This document shows, piece after piece, positions 46,618 to 57,606 of a stretch of DNA of 64,000 nt (its first letter is position 1; every line of letters starts with the position of its first letter). Origin of the DNA: Nothopassalora personata (lineage: Eukaryota; Ascomycota; Dothideomycetes; Mycosphaerellales; Mycosphaerellaceae). The notes beneath the pieces were generated by a model. That model did not search any database. It worked only from the letters and a program-made list of their open reading frames with translations, and was not told the DNA's origin. A program made the position numbers and the translations under genes. Where the stretch lies: contig CM066297.1 in the NCBI GenBank assembly GCA_033816765.1, positions 1,048,573-1,112,572 on the forward strand, read 5' to 3'.

Positions 46618-47685
46618 TCACGCCATAATTTTGAAATCCCTCCCCCTATGGAATCCCTCCATCTCCGCCCTCTGCTCCCTCCACATCGCCTTCAGCACAG
46701 GATCATGACTCGGATCCCCATCCCAATACTTCGCGTGGAAACTCCTCGCACCACCCCTCCAATCCTTCTCCGTCGGCCAGTTGACGTTCCACCCATACCA
46801 TAGCACCTTCCACGGCATGTTGCCGTCCCTGCGATGCGCATAATTCAATAGATTCTGCTCGGGAAAGGAAGGGTCAAAACGCCCGGGGAGCTTGGTGAGG
46901 GACATGTAGTAATCGAAGAGGACCAAGCTGGGCGTGAAGACGAAGAAACCGCAGTTGAGGTAGTCGAGATCGGTGGTGGGTGGGTAAGGGTGGTCGTAGC
47001 CCCAGTAGTCGGCGTGGGTGGCGAACATGTAAGTTCGGGGGAGGGGACCTTCGTCGCTTTTCACATTCTGTGGACTGGGGAGGGTAGCTTGAGTGAGGGT
47101 TGCTTCGTCGAAGAAGACGCCGTCCAAGGGCGCTGTGATCAGAACATCCGCATCGATGAAGCAGATTTTCGAGTACTCGACTAGCTGGAAGAGTCGCAAC
47201 TTGGTCATTACGTCTTTCCATCGTTCTTGGCCACTGGCGATCCAGCCGGGGTCAAGACGTTCGACGAGTATGATGGTGGCGCCGTCGCGCTTGAGGCGGT
47301 CGCGCTTGCGTTTGGAGACGTCGCGGGTGCAGAGCACGATGAAAGGAATGCTGTTGTTGGTTCCGGCGGTCTTTGAGTGGAGGAGCTGGTAGGCCATCAC
47401 TCTGGTCCCGAGATAGTAGCCATCGTCTTCGTCATTGAGGGCGGCGGATTCGGCGTCTGTGTGGTCCTTGGCGGCGGCGCTACCGGCGAGGAAGGTTGCG
47501 AAGGCGACTTTGTGGGTGGCGAGGATCTGTTGCTGGGTTGTGAGGGCTTCTTTACTGCCTGTGCTGGAGCGATGGCTCGGGAGGAAGTTGCTGCCATGGT
47601 GGGACTGGTTCAGTTCGAGAGTGATGAGAGCTGATGCGAGGAAGAGGAAGATACAGAGACCGATGGTCTTTGGGTTCACCGTCAT
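46618..47685 (-). CDS. Glycosyltransferase family 8-like type II membrane protein
   Basis: Single exon; 355 aa from ATG 47685 (MTVNPKT). The longer in-frame start at 47766 is less likely because it moves the membrane anchor inward. One transmembrane segment (TIGLCIFLFLASALITLEL, residues 7-25) follows a short cytosolic tail, giving a Golgi-type type II topology. The catalytic domain starts near YYLGTRVMAYQLLHS, includes PFIVLCTRDVS, and carries the metal-binding DxD as FIDADVLI (Asp178, Asp180), then DYLNCGFFVFTPS and the SFPEQNLLNYAH motif. This is the glycogenin/GNT1-like GT8 architecture, transferring a sugar from UDP-sugar. The acceptor is unknown; glycogenin itself is excluded by the membrane anchor. 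Confidence 0.85.
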   Translation of the reverse strand: MTVNPKTIGLCIFLFLASALITLELNQSHHGSNFLPSHRSSTGSKEALTTQQQILATHKVAFATFLAGSAAAKDHTDAESAALNDEDDGYYLGTRVMAYQLLHSKTAGTNNSIPFIVLCTRDVSKRKRDRLKRDGATIILVERLDPGWIASGQERWKDVMTKLRLFQLVEYSKICFIDADVLITAPLDGVFFDEATLTQATLPSPQNVKSDEGPLPRTYMFATHADYWGYDHPYPPTTDLDYLNCGFFVFTPSLVLFDYYMSLTKLPGRFDPSFPEQNLLNYAHRRDGNMPWKVLWYGWNVNWPTEKDWRGGARSFHAKYWDGDPSHDPVLKAMWREQRAEMEGFHRGRDFKIMA

Positions 47686-48361
47686 CGTGGCAACATTTTC
47701 TGCTGCGAATGATGGAGCTCGAGGGGAGGAAAGTGTGTAAATATCGGAGGCGAGAGGTGGTGACATTCCAGTGGTAGACGCGAGCGCGTGGCCCCAAGGG
47801 ATGTCAGAGAATGAGACTCACGCCAGGTGTTCTAGCAGTGATACGGTACCTTGTGCTGCTGCGAGTGCTTCGAGGTTGACGATGTGGCATGCTTGACGCT
47901 TGCCCATGTCTTTCACATGTTCATCTTCGAGGGATGTTTTTGAGCTCCATGATATAGTCTGCCTGTTCTCACCACAGCACCATAACGGCCATTTCTCTTA
48001 CGCCTCCTCTTTCCACGTCCGTGTGAATGAATGCCTGCAATGCCCAATGAGTCGTCTCTCGGGCGCTCAGGCAGATTCACATGCTGGTGCCCTGCTCTTG
48101 CTGGACCCCCGTGCTTGTTCTCGATGTTGGTTGGTGTAGCGCTACATGTCGCGCGACACAGCCTTCTCTTCCGCGCAGCTTCATGTCCAGAATGCACCTC
48201 GATGCATGCTGCCGGTCATGTTCGCAGCGAACACAGCATGCTAATCCTCTCGCTACACCCACGGCACGTCGCATGCTGAGATTACGAGTTGCGGGCGTAG
48301 TAATTCTATTCGCCGAGCAGAGACCCGCTGCAGGAAGCAGCCCGCCAGCGCATAACCCGCC
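47686..48361. other. Divergent promoter region, no gene seen
   Basis: Separates the GT8 gene (minus) from the large conserved protein (plus). No other coding frame. Confidence 0.5.
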
Positions 48362-51130
48362 ATGCCCATGCTCAACTATCCACGATCGACCGACGAAGCG
48401 TTACCATTACCACAAACCCAATGTACGACCAACATGGACGAGCCTCGCCGCCGTCGCAAGCACGACGACCGCGGCCGAGCGTCCAAGTCGTCCTCGCTGC
48501 GAGAGCGCGAGCATAAGCCTCGATCGTCCAAGAAGAGTGCCTCTTCTGGTAGGCTCAGGAGCGAATCTCTGGATCGGGCTTCGCGCAGGTCAGCCACCTC
48601 CAACAGCCAGAGAGCGGCGGGCAGCAGAACGTCTCTCCGGGAGTCTCCTCGCAAAAGCCGTGGTGTGCCCGAGATGGACCGTCGTGCCAGCGGTGAGGTG
48701 CGCTTGCAGACGTCATATCCCTCCTTCAGCAAAGCACACAGCAGAGAGGCTGTGGGCAGCAGAGAGGATGTCAAGGCTTCACGGGATACGCCAGACGCAG
48801 ATGGTGTACCGCAACGGAGGAACTCCTCGCCGCCGAAACCAGCGTCTGCGCCATCACGGGCACCACCTAGCCCGCCATTGACGGAGGAGGACCCCGACAT
48901 CAGGCGCTCGGGCAGCGGCAAGAGCATGCGAGGGACGGCGGAGGATGTCAAGGCCAGGATGGAGCACGGCAGACATAGCACTGACAGTCCGCGCAGCAAT
49001 GGTGTGAGGAATGCGAAGTCTGGTGCAAGTCTACGGAAAGAAGCACGCTTCCAGGAGTCCGAGGTCTCGAGCATGCCAGGCGCATTCCCAGAGGACGAGG
49101 CCAAGTCTACACCGAACAGCAGCTATCGCCGGACAGAGTCGACAGCTGCTTCACAGCCGCCGTCCACCCTCACAGAGGACACTGCAGACTCGGATGCGAC
49201 GTCGATTGCGCCAGACCGCAAACCCAGCCGTGCGCAAAGGCCGCCTCCAGACATTGCGCCTACGAATGTCCCTCCTACCTCATACGATGGTGCGCAACCA
49301 AAGACACCCGTGCAAGACTACGCACAGCATCCGGCCGGCGCACGAGCTACACCGATTATTGATGTCGGTATAGCGATTAACAAAGCTGTGCCGCATTCTA
49401 TGAAGACGCCGATGACTGCCAGACAAGTGCCTTTACCACCACCTCCGCCTCCACCTCCGATATCTGGTCCGAAAGAAGCACCAAGAGTTGACTATCTGCT
49501 GAAGTATGGCGGACTGCCGGCTCCTGTGCCAAAGCGATTGGTTCAGTCACCTGCGCAGATCCAGCAGTACAACGTATATCAGTCGCCAGCCCTTGCTCAG
49601 TCGGCAGCGCCTCTGGAAGAGTATGCGAAGGTCTTTTCCTCTGTTCACAAGAGGTTGGACGACTATCTTCATGTCATACACAGCAATGGCTCTCTCGCTG
49701 TTGCCACAGGATACAAGTCGGTCGCGCGCAGACTGCTGGACAAGCTGTCGCAGGTATTTGCACGAGACATCTCCTCGCAGAGATGTGACTGCGTAGTATG
49801 CAAGACGACACCGCAACCACACATGTCGGATGAAGAGGAGAATGGTGTCAGCTGGGGAGAGATCCTCGAATTCGTGGCTGGTCGTCGAGAGCTACCGCAA
49901 TGGCCACCCTTCTCCATACAGCCCGATGAAAGTGGTCTTGGGATCTCAGGAGCAACGACCGCACCAATGCAGAAGCTTGATATCGACGTACCCGAAGAGT
50001 ACAGAGATCACTATATTCGGCAGAACCAGAAGACGAAAAGAGCCGTGCAGAACTGGTTATCGCAGCAACCGGAAGTGCCGTCAAGCCCACCTGAAGAGGC
50101 TGACGAAGACACGCTCATGTTTGCGATGATGACGAAATTGATAGTGCAGCAGAGAAATTTGTTCATCGCTCTGATGCACGGACAAAGCTTCATCTCCGAG
50201 GCAAGGGCTCCAACGCCTGCAGAACGACCGTCTGCTGCCTCTAGTGCACTTCGGCGAGCGAAGAAAGCACTCCAGCGGCTTTATAGGCTGGACAGGCCAC
50301 CACGAGATTGTGAAGCCGCTATGTACTTGCTGAACAATCCTCACCTGCATGGCATGCTCGCGACTCTTGCTGAAGTGAACGAAGCGGAATGGGACATCTT
50401 GATATCAGGCAGATTCGATGGCTTCCTCTGGTCCGGTGCAGAAGTACCCTTTCCACCATCGGCGTCACAGTGGGGTTCGCAAAGAGCACCTTCGCGTGGA
50501 GCTATGGGTGGTCCACAGTCACGCAACACGACGCCCTTCAGCGAGTTCAGTGCCGTTCCATCGCGGAACCAAACACCGTTCAGCGGGATCAGTCCAGATG
50601 GTGTACAGCTGCCTGCTATGTTCCCGTCTCGCGGACCTACACCTGGACCTAATGGAGTGGGGGTTGCGCCGCCTGCGCCAGTTCAGCTGGATGAGGATAC
50701 AGAAATTGCGGTTGCCGCCGAGCTGGAACGTAACCTATTCCTAGATATGGAGCGCCTGGAGGATGCCTTCGAGATCTTGCACGGTCGCGCCGAGCTTGTG
50801 CGACAGATGCTCCGGGAACGGTCGGCGGGTCTATCAGCTCAAGCACAGCTTCGTCGTGGCAGTGGCTTGAGAGATCCTGTTGGTGTCCGGTTGGACACAC
50901 CTGCTAGTGGTGTTACTGACTTTGAAGAGGAAGACGATGATGGTCTGGGTGATACTGCCAGTCTGGCGCCGGACGACTCTGCCAGTCAGATCAGCGTCAA
51001 TCGCCGACACCGACATAGGAGGGAGCGCAAGACGCCCAACCCGGAGACTGTGCCGGAGGAGAACGAGAGCGTTTTTGAAGAACATGAGAGAACGAGAAAG
51101 GAGAGGAGCGGAAGACGGTCGAGGTATTGA
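48362..51130 (+). CDS. Large conserved fungal protein of unknown function (922 aa)
   Basis: Single exon. The internal ATG at 48434 (MDEPRRRRKHDDRGR) is an equally good start, giving 898 aa. The first 380 residues are Arg/Ser/Pro-rich and disordered, ending in a Pro8 run. The conserved core follows: PRVDYLLKYGGLPAPVPK, a helical region YAKVFSSVHKRLDDYLHVIHSNGSLAVATGYKSVARRLLDKL, a Cys cluster RCDCVVCKT, SWGEILEFVAGRRELPQWPPF, and a helical bundle with YLLNNPHLHGMLATLAEVNEAEWDILISGRFDGFLWSG. The C-terminus is acidic, then basic. I recall this family carrying an automatic name as a methylcytosine G/T-mismatch DNA glycosylase in some fungal genomes, but no glycosylase motif is visible and I do not adopt that name. 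The basic ends suggest a nuclear or scaffold role. Confidence 0.8.
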   Translation: MPMLNYPRSTDEALPLPQTQCTTNMDEPRRRRKHDDRGRASKSSSLREREHKPRSSKKSASSGRLRSESLDRASRRSATSNSQRAAGSRTSLRESPRKSRGVPEMDRRASGEVRLQTSYPSFSKAHSREAVGSREDVKASRDTPDADGVPQRRNSSPPKPASAPSRAPPSPPLTEEDPDIRRSGSGKSMRGTAEDVKARMEHGRHSTDSPRSNGVRNAKSGASLRKEARFQESEVSSMPGAFPEDEAKSTPNSSYRRTESTAASQPPSTLTEDTADSDATSIAPDRKPSRAQRPPPDIAPTNVPPTSYDGAQPKTPVQDYAQHPAGARATPIIDVGIAINKAVPHSMKTPMTARQVPLPPPPPPPPISGPKEAPRVDYLLKYGGLPAPVPKRLVQSPAQIQQYNVYQSPALAQSAAPLEEYAKVFSSVHKRLDDYLHVIHSNGSLAVATGYKSVARRLLDKLSQVFARDISSQRCDCVVCKTTPQPHMSDEEENGVSWGEILEFVAGRRELPQWPPFSIQPDESGLGISGATTAPMQKLDIDVPEEYRDHYIRQNQKTKRAVQNWLSQQPEVPSSPPEEADEDTLMFAMMTKLIVQQRNLFIALMHGQSFISEARAPTPAERPSAASSALRRAKKALQRLYRLDRPPRDCEAAMYLLNNPHLHGMLATLAEVNEAEWDILISGRFDGFLWSGAEVPFPPSASQWGSQRAPSRGAMGGPQSRNTTPFSEFSAVPSRNQTPFSGISPDGVQLPAMFPSRGPTPGPNGVGVAPPAPVQLDEDTEIAVAAELERNLFLDMERLEDAFEILHGRAELVRQMLRERSAGLSAQAQLRRGSGLRDPVGVRLDTPASGVTDFEEEDDDGLGDTASLAPDDSASQISVNRRHRHRRERKTPNPETVPEENESVFEEHERTRKERSGRRSRY

Positions 51131-52211
51131 TGTCCCTGACACACGATTTGAGTCTAGTGGTGCAAGCGTTTGGCATATCTGCAAAGGCGCGCAAAAGGTG
51201 TGCGTAGTCGGTGCCTTTACATGACAACGTGTGATGCATAGCGGTTGGCGTTCTATGGGAGCTCTGTGATGCGGACGAGGCTCATGATGTGATGATGGAA
51301 TGGGTATGGTTGGATGATGTGACAAGAGCTGGACTTTTTGTATGGATGATGAGGTAGATGAGGCTGCTGCTGGTCAGTGAACGAGATGGCGTCTGGATGG
51401 GGCCACCATCCTTGTGTCTTTCCAAGAGATCGTTCTCTCGTTTGAGGTGCGGTCGGATCTCGTTGTCACTCGGCCGTTCTTGGTAGAGGTACAGGAAGTC
51501 CTCAAAAGTGGCTGGCTTATGTGCTGCACTATGCAATCAAAATTGATCGACAGCCTGAGCATCATCGTCATCTTGCGTTCCTTGCACCATCACACAGATC
51601 AGCACAATCGTGCATCTTCGCATCTTCCCGCCTGCTGCACTTCCACGTCACCCGTCAACTGATACAAAGACCAAGAAAATGGTCGCTGCTGCAGAGCCGT
51701 CGACATTGGCCATCATAGGCACAGCAACGCGTCTTTCTTTTGCATTGCCATCTCTCATCATCCACACCCCCGCCGTCCTCCGCGCAGCGCCGAGTCTATT
51801 TCGCCTGCAATTTCGCCGACGACATGACGTCGGCCATTCCGGTTTGTCGCATTGCTAGTCTACACTGCTGCACCACTGCTGCAACTGCTGCACTGCTGCT
51901 CTCTTGTCCTCAATAATCCCTTCTTCTTCTCGCTAGAGTCATCTTCGCGCGCGCCACTGCCACTGCCACTGCCCGTCCGTCCATACTTGTACCCTCTTCA
52001 CGCCCTCGCCGCTGAACCTCGACAAATCACCACTGCGTTCGGCTTCACACATTCCTGGCCCAGTTGGCGGTACTTCTATCCCAGCAAGCTTTCGCTTCCC
52101 ACTTGCTTCCCGGCTCTGAGGTCGATCATCAGTATATACACCGAAACGTCGCATACGCCTTCCTCCCCCTCCGCACGAGCAAGAGCAGCGTAGCCTGGGG
52201 ACAACGACGCG
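51131..52211. other. Intergenic, 1.1 kb, no gene seen
   Basis: Includes a short CTGCTGCA-rich patch around 51,866-51,900. No frame with protein character. Confidence 0.45.
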
Positions 52212-53233
52212 ATGTTCGGCCTTTCGTATTGGTTCTTGCCGCTGTTCGCGGGGTGTGTTTGGTTAGGTACGATGTCGCCAAAGGGTCACGACTTCGCAAC
52301 GAGGGAGTGTGGTTGCTGACATGGGTTGCCAACAGGCACGCTCCTCGCCATGCTGGGGCGCTGGGCCGCGATCGGAAGCCCTCACTACACCTCCTTCAAC
52401 ACGGGCCAGCACATCCCCTACATTAGCGACATTGGCGCGACGGGTTGGGGCAAGCCGCTGTTCATCGCTGGTAGTGCTGTCGCGGTGGTGGTGTTTGATG
52501 TGGCCTTCGTTGCGGAGCGGTGGTTGAGGCACAAGGGCAGGTTGGCACAGAACTATAACAGGACTGAGAAGATTTTGGTACGTATGCTCGCGCAGATCAG
52601 GATCTGTGGGCGCGCCTAACGCGTTGGTCACAGTCCCTCTTCGCGACAATCTTCGCCGTAATTGGCGCCGCCGGCCTGATCCTCCTCACCATCTTCGACA
52701 CAGTCCGCCACCCGCACGTCCACGTCGCCATGCTCATCGTCTTCATCGCTGGCTACATCATCTCCGCCATTTTCATCTGCGCAGAATACCAACGGCTCGG
52801 GATCCACTACCGCGAGTATAGAATCCTCGCGTACAGTTTCTGGATCAAGCTGGCTTTCATCTTCATTGAAGTGGCCTTGGCAATCGCATTCGGAGTGATG
52901 AACAACCAAAGTCGCTACAACCGCGCCGCCGTGCTGGAGTGGACGATATCTCTAATCTACATCTTTTACATCTGGAGTTTCATGATTGATTTCTTGCCGG
53001 CGGTGAAGACGAGGCATAAGCAGGATCGTTTCCCCGCCCCGCTGAGGAAGCAGGACGATGAGATGGCGATGGATACGGAGCTGCAGGGCAATATGATGGG
53101 CGGGCCGGTTTACACCAGTGGTGGGCACTACCCGGATCAAGGCGCGAATGGCAACATGGTACAGCCTGTGAGACAGGGGGACGATCTGTACCCGCCGCAG
53201 ATAGTGAACGGTGGTGCGTCGCAGAACTTTTAA
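52212..53233 (+). CDS. Frag1/DRAM/Sfk1 family membrane protein
   Basis: Three exons: 52212-52266, 52336-52577 and 52634-53233; 298 aa. Introns are GTACGA...CAG (69 bp) and GTACGT...CAG (56 bp). The protein has six hydrophobic segments: SYWFLPLFAGCVWLGTLLAML, PLFIAGSAVAVVVFDVAFVA, TIFAVIGAAGLILLTIFDTV, VAMLIVFIAGYIISAIFICAEY, FWIKLAFIFIEVALAIAFGVM and WTISLIYIFYIWSFMIDFLPA. Their order and the loop H-x-PYISDIGA are typical of the Frag1/DRAM/Sfk1 family. In yeast Sfk1 supports phosphoinositide-4-kinase function at the plasma membrane, and animal DRAM acts in lysosomes and autophagy; which role applies here is unknown. The cytosolic tail is polar with an alternating Gly/Gln pattern. Confidence 0.87.
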
Positions 53234-53563
53234 AGGAATGGCAATGAGGATTTGCTTGGTACATTTGGCGTTCAGCATGTATAGCGCGGCTTGGAATTTT
53301 CAGCACAAGCTTGCTCGAGCGATCGGGATACAGACGACTTGAGACCATGTAGCGATGTGATGATAGATGATCTTCTTGTGTGCACAGACAATCAGAGCAA
53401 CCGCATGCCGAGTTCTCTCAGATCCAGTCACAAGAGGGCAAAAGTACGATATGGCGCTCGATCCTGGGTATCATTGTCTCACTAAACCTCCATCTACCTC
53501 TACTGTTGAAGTCTCCCCCTCACTTCCAAGCAGAGTACAGGTAGTAGTCCTTCCCATTCTCAT
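53234..53563. other. Short convergent intergenic, no gene seen
   Basis: 3' flanks of the membrane protein and Mri1. Confidence 0.5.
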
Positions 53564-54736
53564 CTACAACCCACCCACCGTACTCGGCTTAACCCCCTCG
53601 TTCCTCGCCTCCATCACCGCCGTAAGATCAAACTTCCCACTCCCACCTTTCTCAAACACCCCAATTTCTGTAATGATCCCATCAATCAAACTTGCCGGCG
53701 TAACGTCAAAGGACGGATTCCACACCTCAATCCCCTTGGCCGCGATACTGATCGTCTCCACACTGCTGGCATCAACATCTACACCATCGAACCGCGGTCC
53801 CTTTTGCATTGTCATTTCCACCCCGGGGCGCTCCTCTATTACGATAGCGTCGCCGGAGGGGGTGTTGAGGTCGATGGTGGTACGAGGTGCGGCAACGAGG
53901 AATTTCACCCCGTGATGCCTCGCGGCGATGGCGAGTTGGTAGGTTCCGATCTTATTGGCCGTGTCGCCGTTTGCTGCGACGCGGTCTGCTCCTACGACGA
54001 CTGCGGCGATTTTCTCGCTGCTGCCCTTGAGGTTGAGGAGAGCGGAGGCCATGGAGTCTGTGATTAACGTTGCGGGGATTTTATCGTGGACTAGTTCGAA
54101 GGCCGTGAGGCGGGAGCCTTGGTTGTATGGACGGGTTTCTGTGCAGAAGGCGTGGTGGAGGTTGCCGCTGGAGTGCAGGGAGCGGATTACGCCTAGGGCT
54201 GTGCCGTAGCCTGCGGTGGCGAGGGAGCCCGTGTTGCAGTGGGTTAGGACTGAGACGGGGCCGGTGTGGGGAGTGTTGGAGAGGATCCAGTCGGCGCCGT
54301 GGTGGCCGATGCCTTTGTTGTCGGAGACGTCGGCAATGAGCATGACGGCTGCGGCGTCGCAGTAGGCTTTTGAGACGGCGGCGCCATCGTTGGTGTTGGA
54401 GTTGGCGGCGGATGAGGTGACTTTCTTGAGCTTGCCTGCTGCGTCGGCGAGGTTGACGGCTGTTGGGCGGCTGGTGACGAGGTAGTTGAGCTTTTCGATG
54501 ATGAAGGCTGCCACTTCCTCTGCGTTGTTGGAAGTCTTGGTGTTTGTGAGTTCGACTGCTAGGGAGAGGGCGGCGACTATGGCTATAGCTGGTGCTCCGC
54601 GAGTTCGCATGTCTTTAATGGCGTGCCAGCCGTCTTCTGCGGTCTTGATCTCGTCATATTCTTCTTGGTGAGGAAGCTTGAGCTGGTTGAGGATGTAGAG
54701 ACTCCCTGGCTTGTAGTGGATTGCTTCGAGAACCAT
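53564..54736 (-). CDS. MRI1: Methylthioribose-1-phosphate isomerase (Mri1)
   Basis: Single exon; 390 aa from ATG 54736 ([22 protein letters not shown], the family start). The in-frame ATG at 54802 would add 22 residues not found in homologues. Mri1 converts methylthioribose-1-phosphate to methylthioribulose-1-phosphate in the methionine salvage pathway. It is an eIF2B-related fold; the catalytic Cys is in [18 protein letters not shown] and the catalytic Asp in [20 protein letters not shown]. Other family blocks are [18 protein letters not shown] and [15 protein letters not shown]. Complete and undamaged. Confidence 0.95.
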   Translation of the reverse strand: MVLEAIHYKPGSLYILNQLKLPHQEEYDEIKTAEDGWHAIKDMRTRGAPAIAIVAALSLAVELTNTKTSNNAEEVAAFIIEKLNYLVTSRPTAVNLADAAGKLKKVTSSAANSNTNDGAAVSKAYCDAAAVMLIADVSDNKGIGHHGADWILSNTPHTGPVSVLTHCNTGSLATAGYGTALGVIRSLHSSGNLHHAFCTETRPYNQGSRLTAFELVHDKIPATLITDSMASALLNLKGSSEKIAAVVVGADRVAANGDTANKIGTYQLAIAARHHGVKFLVAAPRTTIDLNTPSGDAIVIEERPGVEMTMQKGPRFDGVDVDASSVETISIAAKGIEVWNPSFDVTPASLIDGIITEIGVFEKGGSGKFDLTAVMEARNEGVKPSTVGGL

Positions 54737-54994
54737 TTCGATATTCGTGGTAGGTAGTGAGTCGTTGGTGTTGAGTGAATGTTTTAAGTGGAGCGTTGTC
54801 AAGCTCTAACTAAATTTTGAGCTATTCTAAGCTGAGCCATTGGGTGGGTCCCTGTGCATGCAGCTCAATCGAGAAGTCTTGACACGTGATGACGTGTAGA
54901 TAGATACTGAGATCTGGTGCTGGTACTTGTCCTCTTTCACAAGCTGAGAAGTGAAGTCAAATTGAGACTTAGAATTACCACAAATTCAACCAAC

Positions 54995-55907
54995 ATGGCC
55001 AAATCATTATCACTGCAGACAACCCTCAAGCTCAAGAGCGGAGCTGAGCTTCCTCAGCTTGGCTTCGGTGTCTGGGACAGTCCAAACCATCTCACTACCA
55101 CGTCCTGTCTGGAAGCGTTGAAAGTTGGCTATCGTCACATAGACACTGCTCAAGTCTATGGGAACGAAGCCGAGGTTGGCGAGGCCATTCAGCAGTCTGA
55201 CGTCCCTCGCAAAGATCTCTTCATTACGAGCAAAGTGCTCGCAGCTGAAGGAGATGAGCAAGCTACATACCGGAAGTGTCTGGAGAGTGTCAAGAAGATC
55301 GACGGCGACAACGGCTACCTGGACCTCTTGCTAATCCACAATGGACAAGCTCAAGGTACCAAGGGCATCAAAGCTCTGTGGCCTGTCATGGAGAAGCTGC
55401 ACCAGGAGGGAAAGCTGAAGTCAATTGGTGTCAGCAACACTGGAGTCGGTCTGCTCGAGAGCATGAAAGAGTATGCGAAGGTCTGGCCACCGCACGTCAA
55501 CCAGCTTGAGGTGAGTAGTCCATGTGTCGATAGTGCCAACATTTGAGCTGACCCCATTTCAGCTCCACCCATGGTGCCAGCAGCGGGAGGTCGTGGAGTA
55601 CTGCCACCAGAACGGCATTGCGGTCGAAGCATACTGCCCGCTCGTGCGAAACAAGAAGGCAGACGACAAGACGCTCAAGTCGATGGCGGAGAAGCATGGC
55701 AAGTCGACGGCTCAAGTTTTGCTAAGGTACTGCTTGCAGAAGGCTTGGGCACCACTGCCGAAGAGTGACAACCCACAGCGTATTGCGCAGAACGCCAACA
55801 TTTATGACTTTGCTTTGAGCGACGAAGATGTGCAGAGTCTTGATGATGTGGGTGAGAAGGAAGCTGAAGCGCTGGTGGTCGCGGTTGACAACAAGAAGAC
55901 TTTGTAG
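54995..55907 (+). CDS. Aldo/keto reductase
   Basis: Two exons, 54995-55510 and 55563-55907, phase 0, with a 52-bp GTGAGT...CAG intron; 286 aa. NADPH-dependent reductase with the AKR barrel. The catalytic tetrad is complete: Asp50 and Tyr55 in YRHIDTAQVYGNE, Lys80 in LFITSKV and His115 in LLLIHNG. Conserved IGVSNTGVGLLES, VNQLELHPWCQQREVVEYC and LLRYCLQKAWAPLPKSDNPQRI (coenzyme-phosphate pocket) are present. The natural substrate cannot be read from sequence; the second-shell residues resemble the fungal GCY1/YPR1-like group. ATG 54995 is chosen because it precedes the first beta-hairpin by the usual distance. It is divergent from MRI1 (258 bp between starts). Confidence 0.92.
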
Positions 55908-56141
55908 ATCAGACCCCTGTCTGTGCTAGTAAATTTAGGAATGAATAGTAAAGGAGGTCTGAGCACTACAGTCCTGAGTGTTGTAGATAGGACATTTGAC
56001 GAGTACAAGCTTCCAGATTGAAACAACAGAAACAGTGTAATATAAGGTGTGTGTGTGCCAAGTCCTGACTAACATGGCCACTAGTCACCTGATTCACAAC
56101 ACTAAGTCGCGTCACGTCTACAGACAGACTGGACCTCACAA

Positions 56142-57075
56142 ATGCACCTTCCGACTCTCCCTGGGCGTTTGTGTCGCCCGCACTTGAATATCTGCCTGCC
56201 AAATGATCATGTGGCATGCCGCGCGATCAGACTCTTCCACTTACGCCAGGTCTTGACATGGCGGCCGTGGACCGCTTCAGAAGATGCCACTCTTATTCGA
56301 GCTCTCAATGAAGGCCAGAAACACGATGATATCGCGCAGCTCCTCCCGGATCGTACTACCGTCGCCGCGTACAGCATAGGTTAAATAAGTTACTTCGCTC
56401 GGGCACCTGTCCAGAGATCAAGCAGTCTAGACAACGCTAAACTGCTGAAGAAGATGAAATTCTTGCAGATGCCAAACAACGAGGATTATCTTGGCAGGAA
56501 ATTGGGAAACGATTGCCGACAAAATCTATCGCTCAGGCAGCGACTGGCTTTGGCTATATAAAACGTAGACCGGTGGCCAGCGAGACAGGGGTTCCTTTAT
56601 CTCCGGAGGAAGATGCAGAACTGAAGCATTGCAGAGACACTCTCAGTCTCAGCTGGCCTGCTATTGCTGCTCGGCTTCCCAGAAGACACTGGGCGGCTCT
56701 TCCCGTGCGCTATCGACACATCACGCCGGAATCGGAGCGTGCGAAAATACCGCGATCGACACATTGGCCAGACGATGAAGTCCGTGAATTGCGGCATCTA
56801 CTGGATGCTGGCAAATCAAGCTCGGAGATCGCAGACGCGTTGGATCGAACTAAAGTCGCAATCTATTCCAAAGTTCGTCGTTTGAAGTATGAGCCGGAGC
56901 AGCGTTCTTATCACGGCAGGCTGACGCAACCGTGGTCGACCGAGGAGACGACTCTCTGGAAGAGCTGACTGCAAAAGGTCACAGTACCAAAGATATAGCA
57001 CAGCAGCTGGATAGGTCCGTCGCAGCCGTGCAGAGTCGACTTTGGCGAACCAGGCTACCACGTCGCGGCGAATGA
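56142..57075 (+). pseudogene. Broken gene with five Myb/SANT-like repeats
   Basis: Five SANT-like helical repeats follow one another in three frames. R1 is RPWTASEDATLIRALNEGQK (from about 56263), R2 TAEEDEILADAKQRGLSWQE, R3 LSPEEDAELKHCRDTLSLSW, R4 HWPDDEVRELRHLLDAGKSS and R5 PWSTEE/DDSLEELTAKGHSTK, ending RLWRTRLPRRGE and TGA 57073-57075. Each repeat has the W-x-x-EED opening and the IA-x-x-L second helix. Breaks are a one-base loss near 56370 (R1/R2), a TAA at 56438-56440 before R2, and a one-base loss near 56946 inside R5. Introns do not explain these, as no usable splice signals flank them. Intact relatives are nuclear DNA-binding proteins of unknown role, common in Dothideomycetes. A start at ATG 56142 is only a guess. 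Confidence 0.6.
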
Positions 57076-57606
57076 ACCCTACGACCATGGGATGCCATGT
57101 GGATCAGGCTGTGTTCACTGCAAGCACAGCACTATGGCGCTTCGGTGCCCCCGGGACGACCGAGAGCGAGGAGTACGTGTGGACAGTTTGTTGTTAAGTG
57201 ATACTTGTTGCCCGAGCTCGCTCTTAGTGGTCCTGAAGTCGAGCTCAACGCACGACTTCGGTGTGTCTTCACAGAGCAGACGTGCGTGCATAATCTGGAC
57301 AATCTACCGTCACGGACTATTGGCAGATCGCAATGTCACTCATGCAAGCTATTAGGCATGGGCCATCGCACACTCCGTGGCCGATCGAGCCCACTGCATC
57401 AAGCTTCAGCAGCAAGAAGCTACAATATCACATTGCTAGGACGGTAAAGTCATGCTGTACTCGCTGTCATGGACTATCAGTCTGTTCACAGAGATTATCG
57501 AAACAATTCGAGGGATGACCCTTACCACGGGTCCTTGCCCGGCAATCCATGCACCTGCCAATACTTTGAAGCTAGCCTAGCAAAACCGAACAGCTACCCG
57601 GAAGCA
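57076..57606. other. Intergenic, no gene seen
   Basis: Follows the broken SANT gene. Short frames only. Confidence 0.45.

Noticed and set aside
48362..51130. Naming the 922-aa protein a DNA glycosylase
   Set aside because: No glycosylase helix-hairpin-helix or catalytic motif is visible; the name appears to be a propagated database label.
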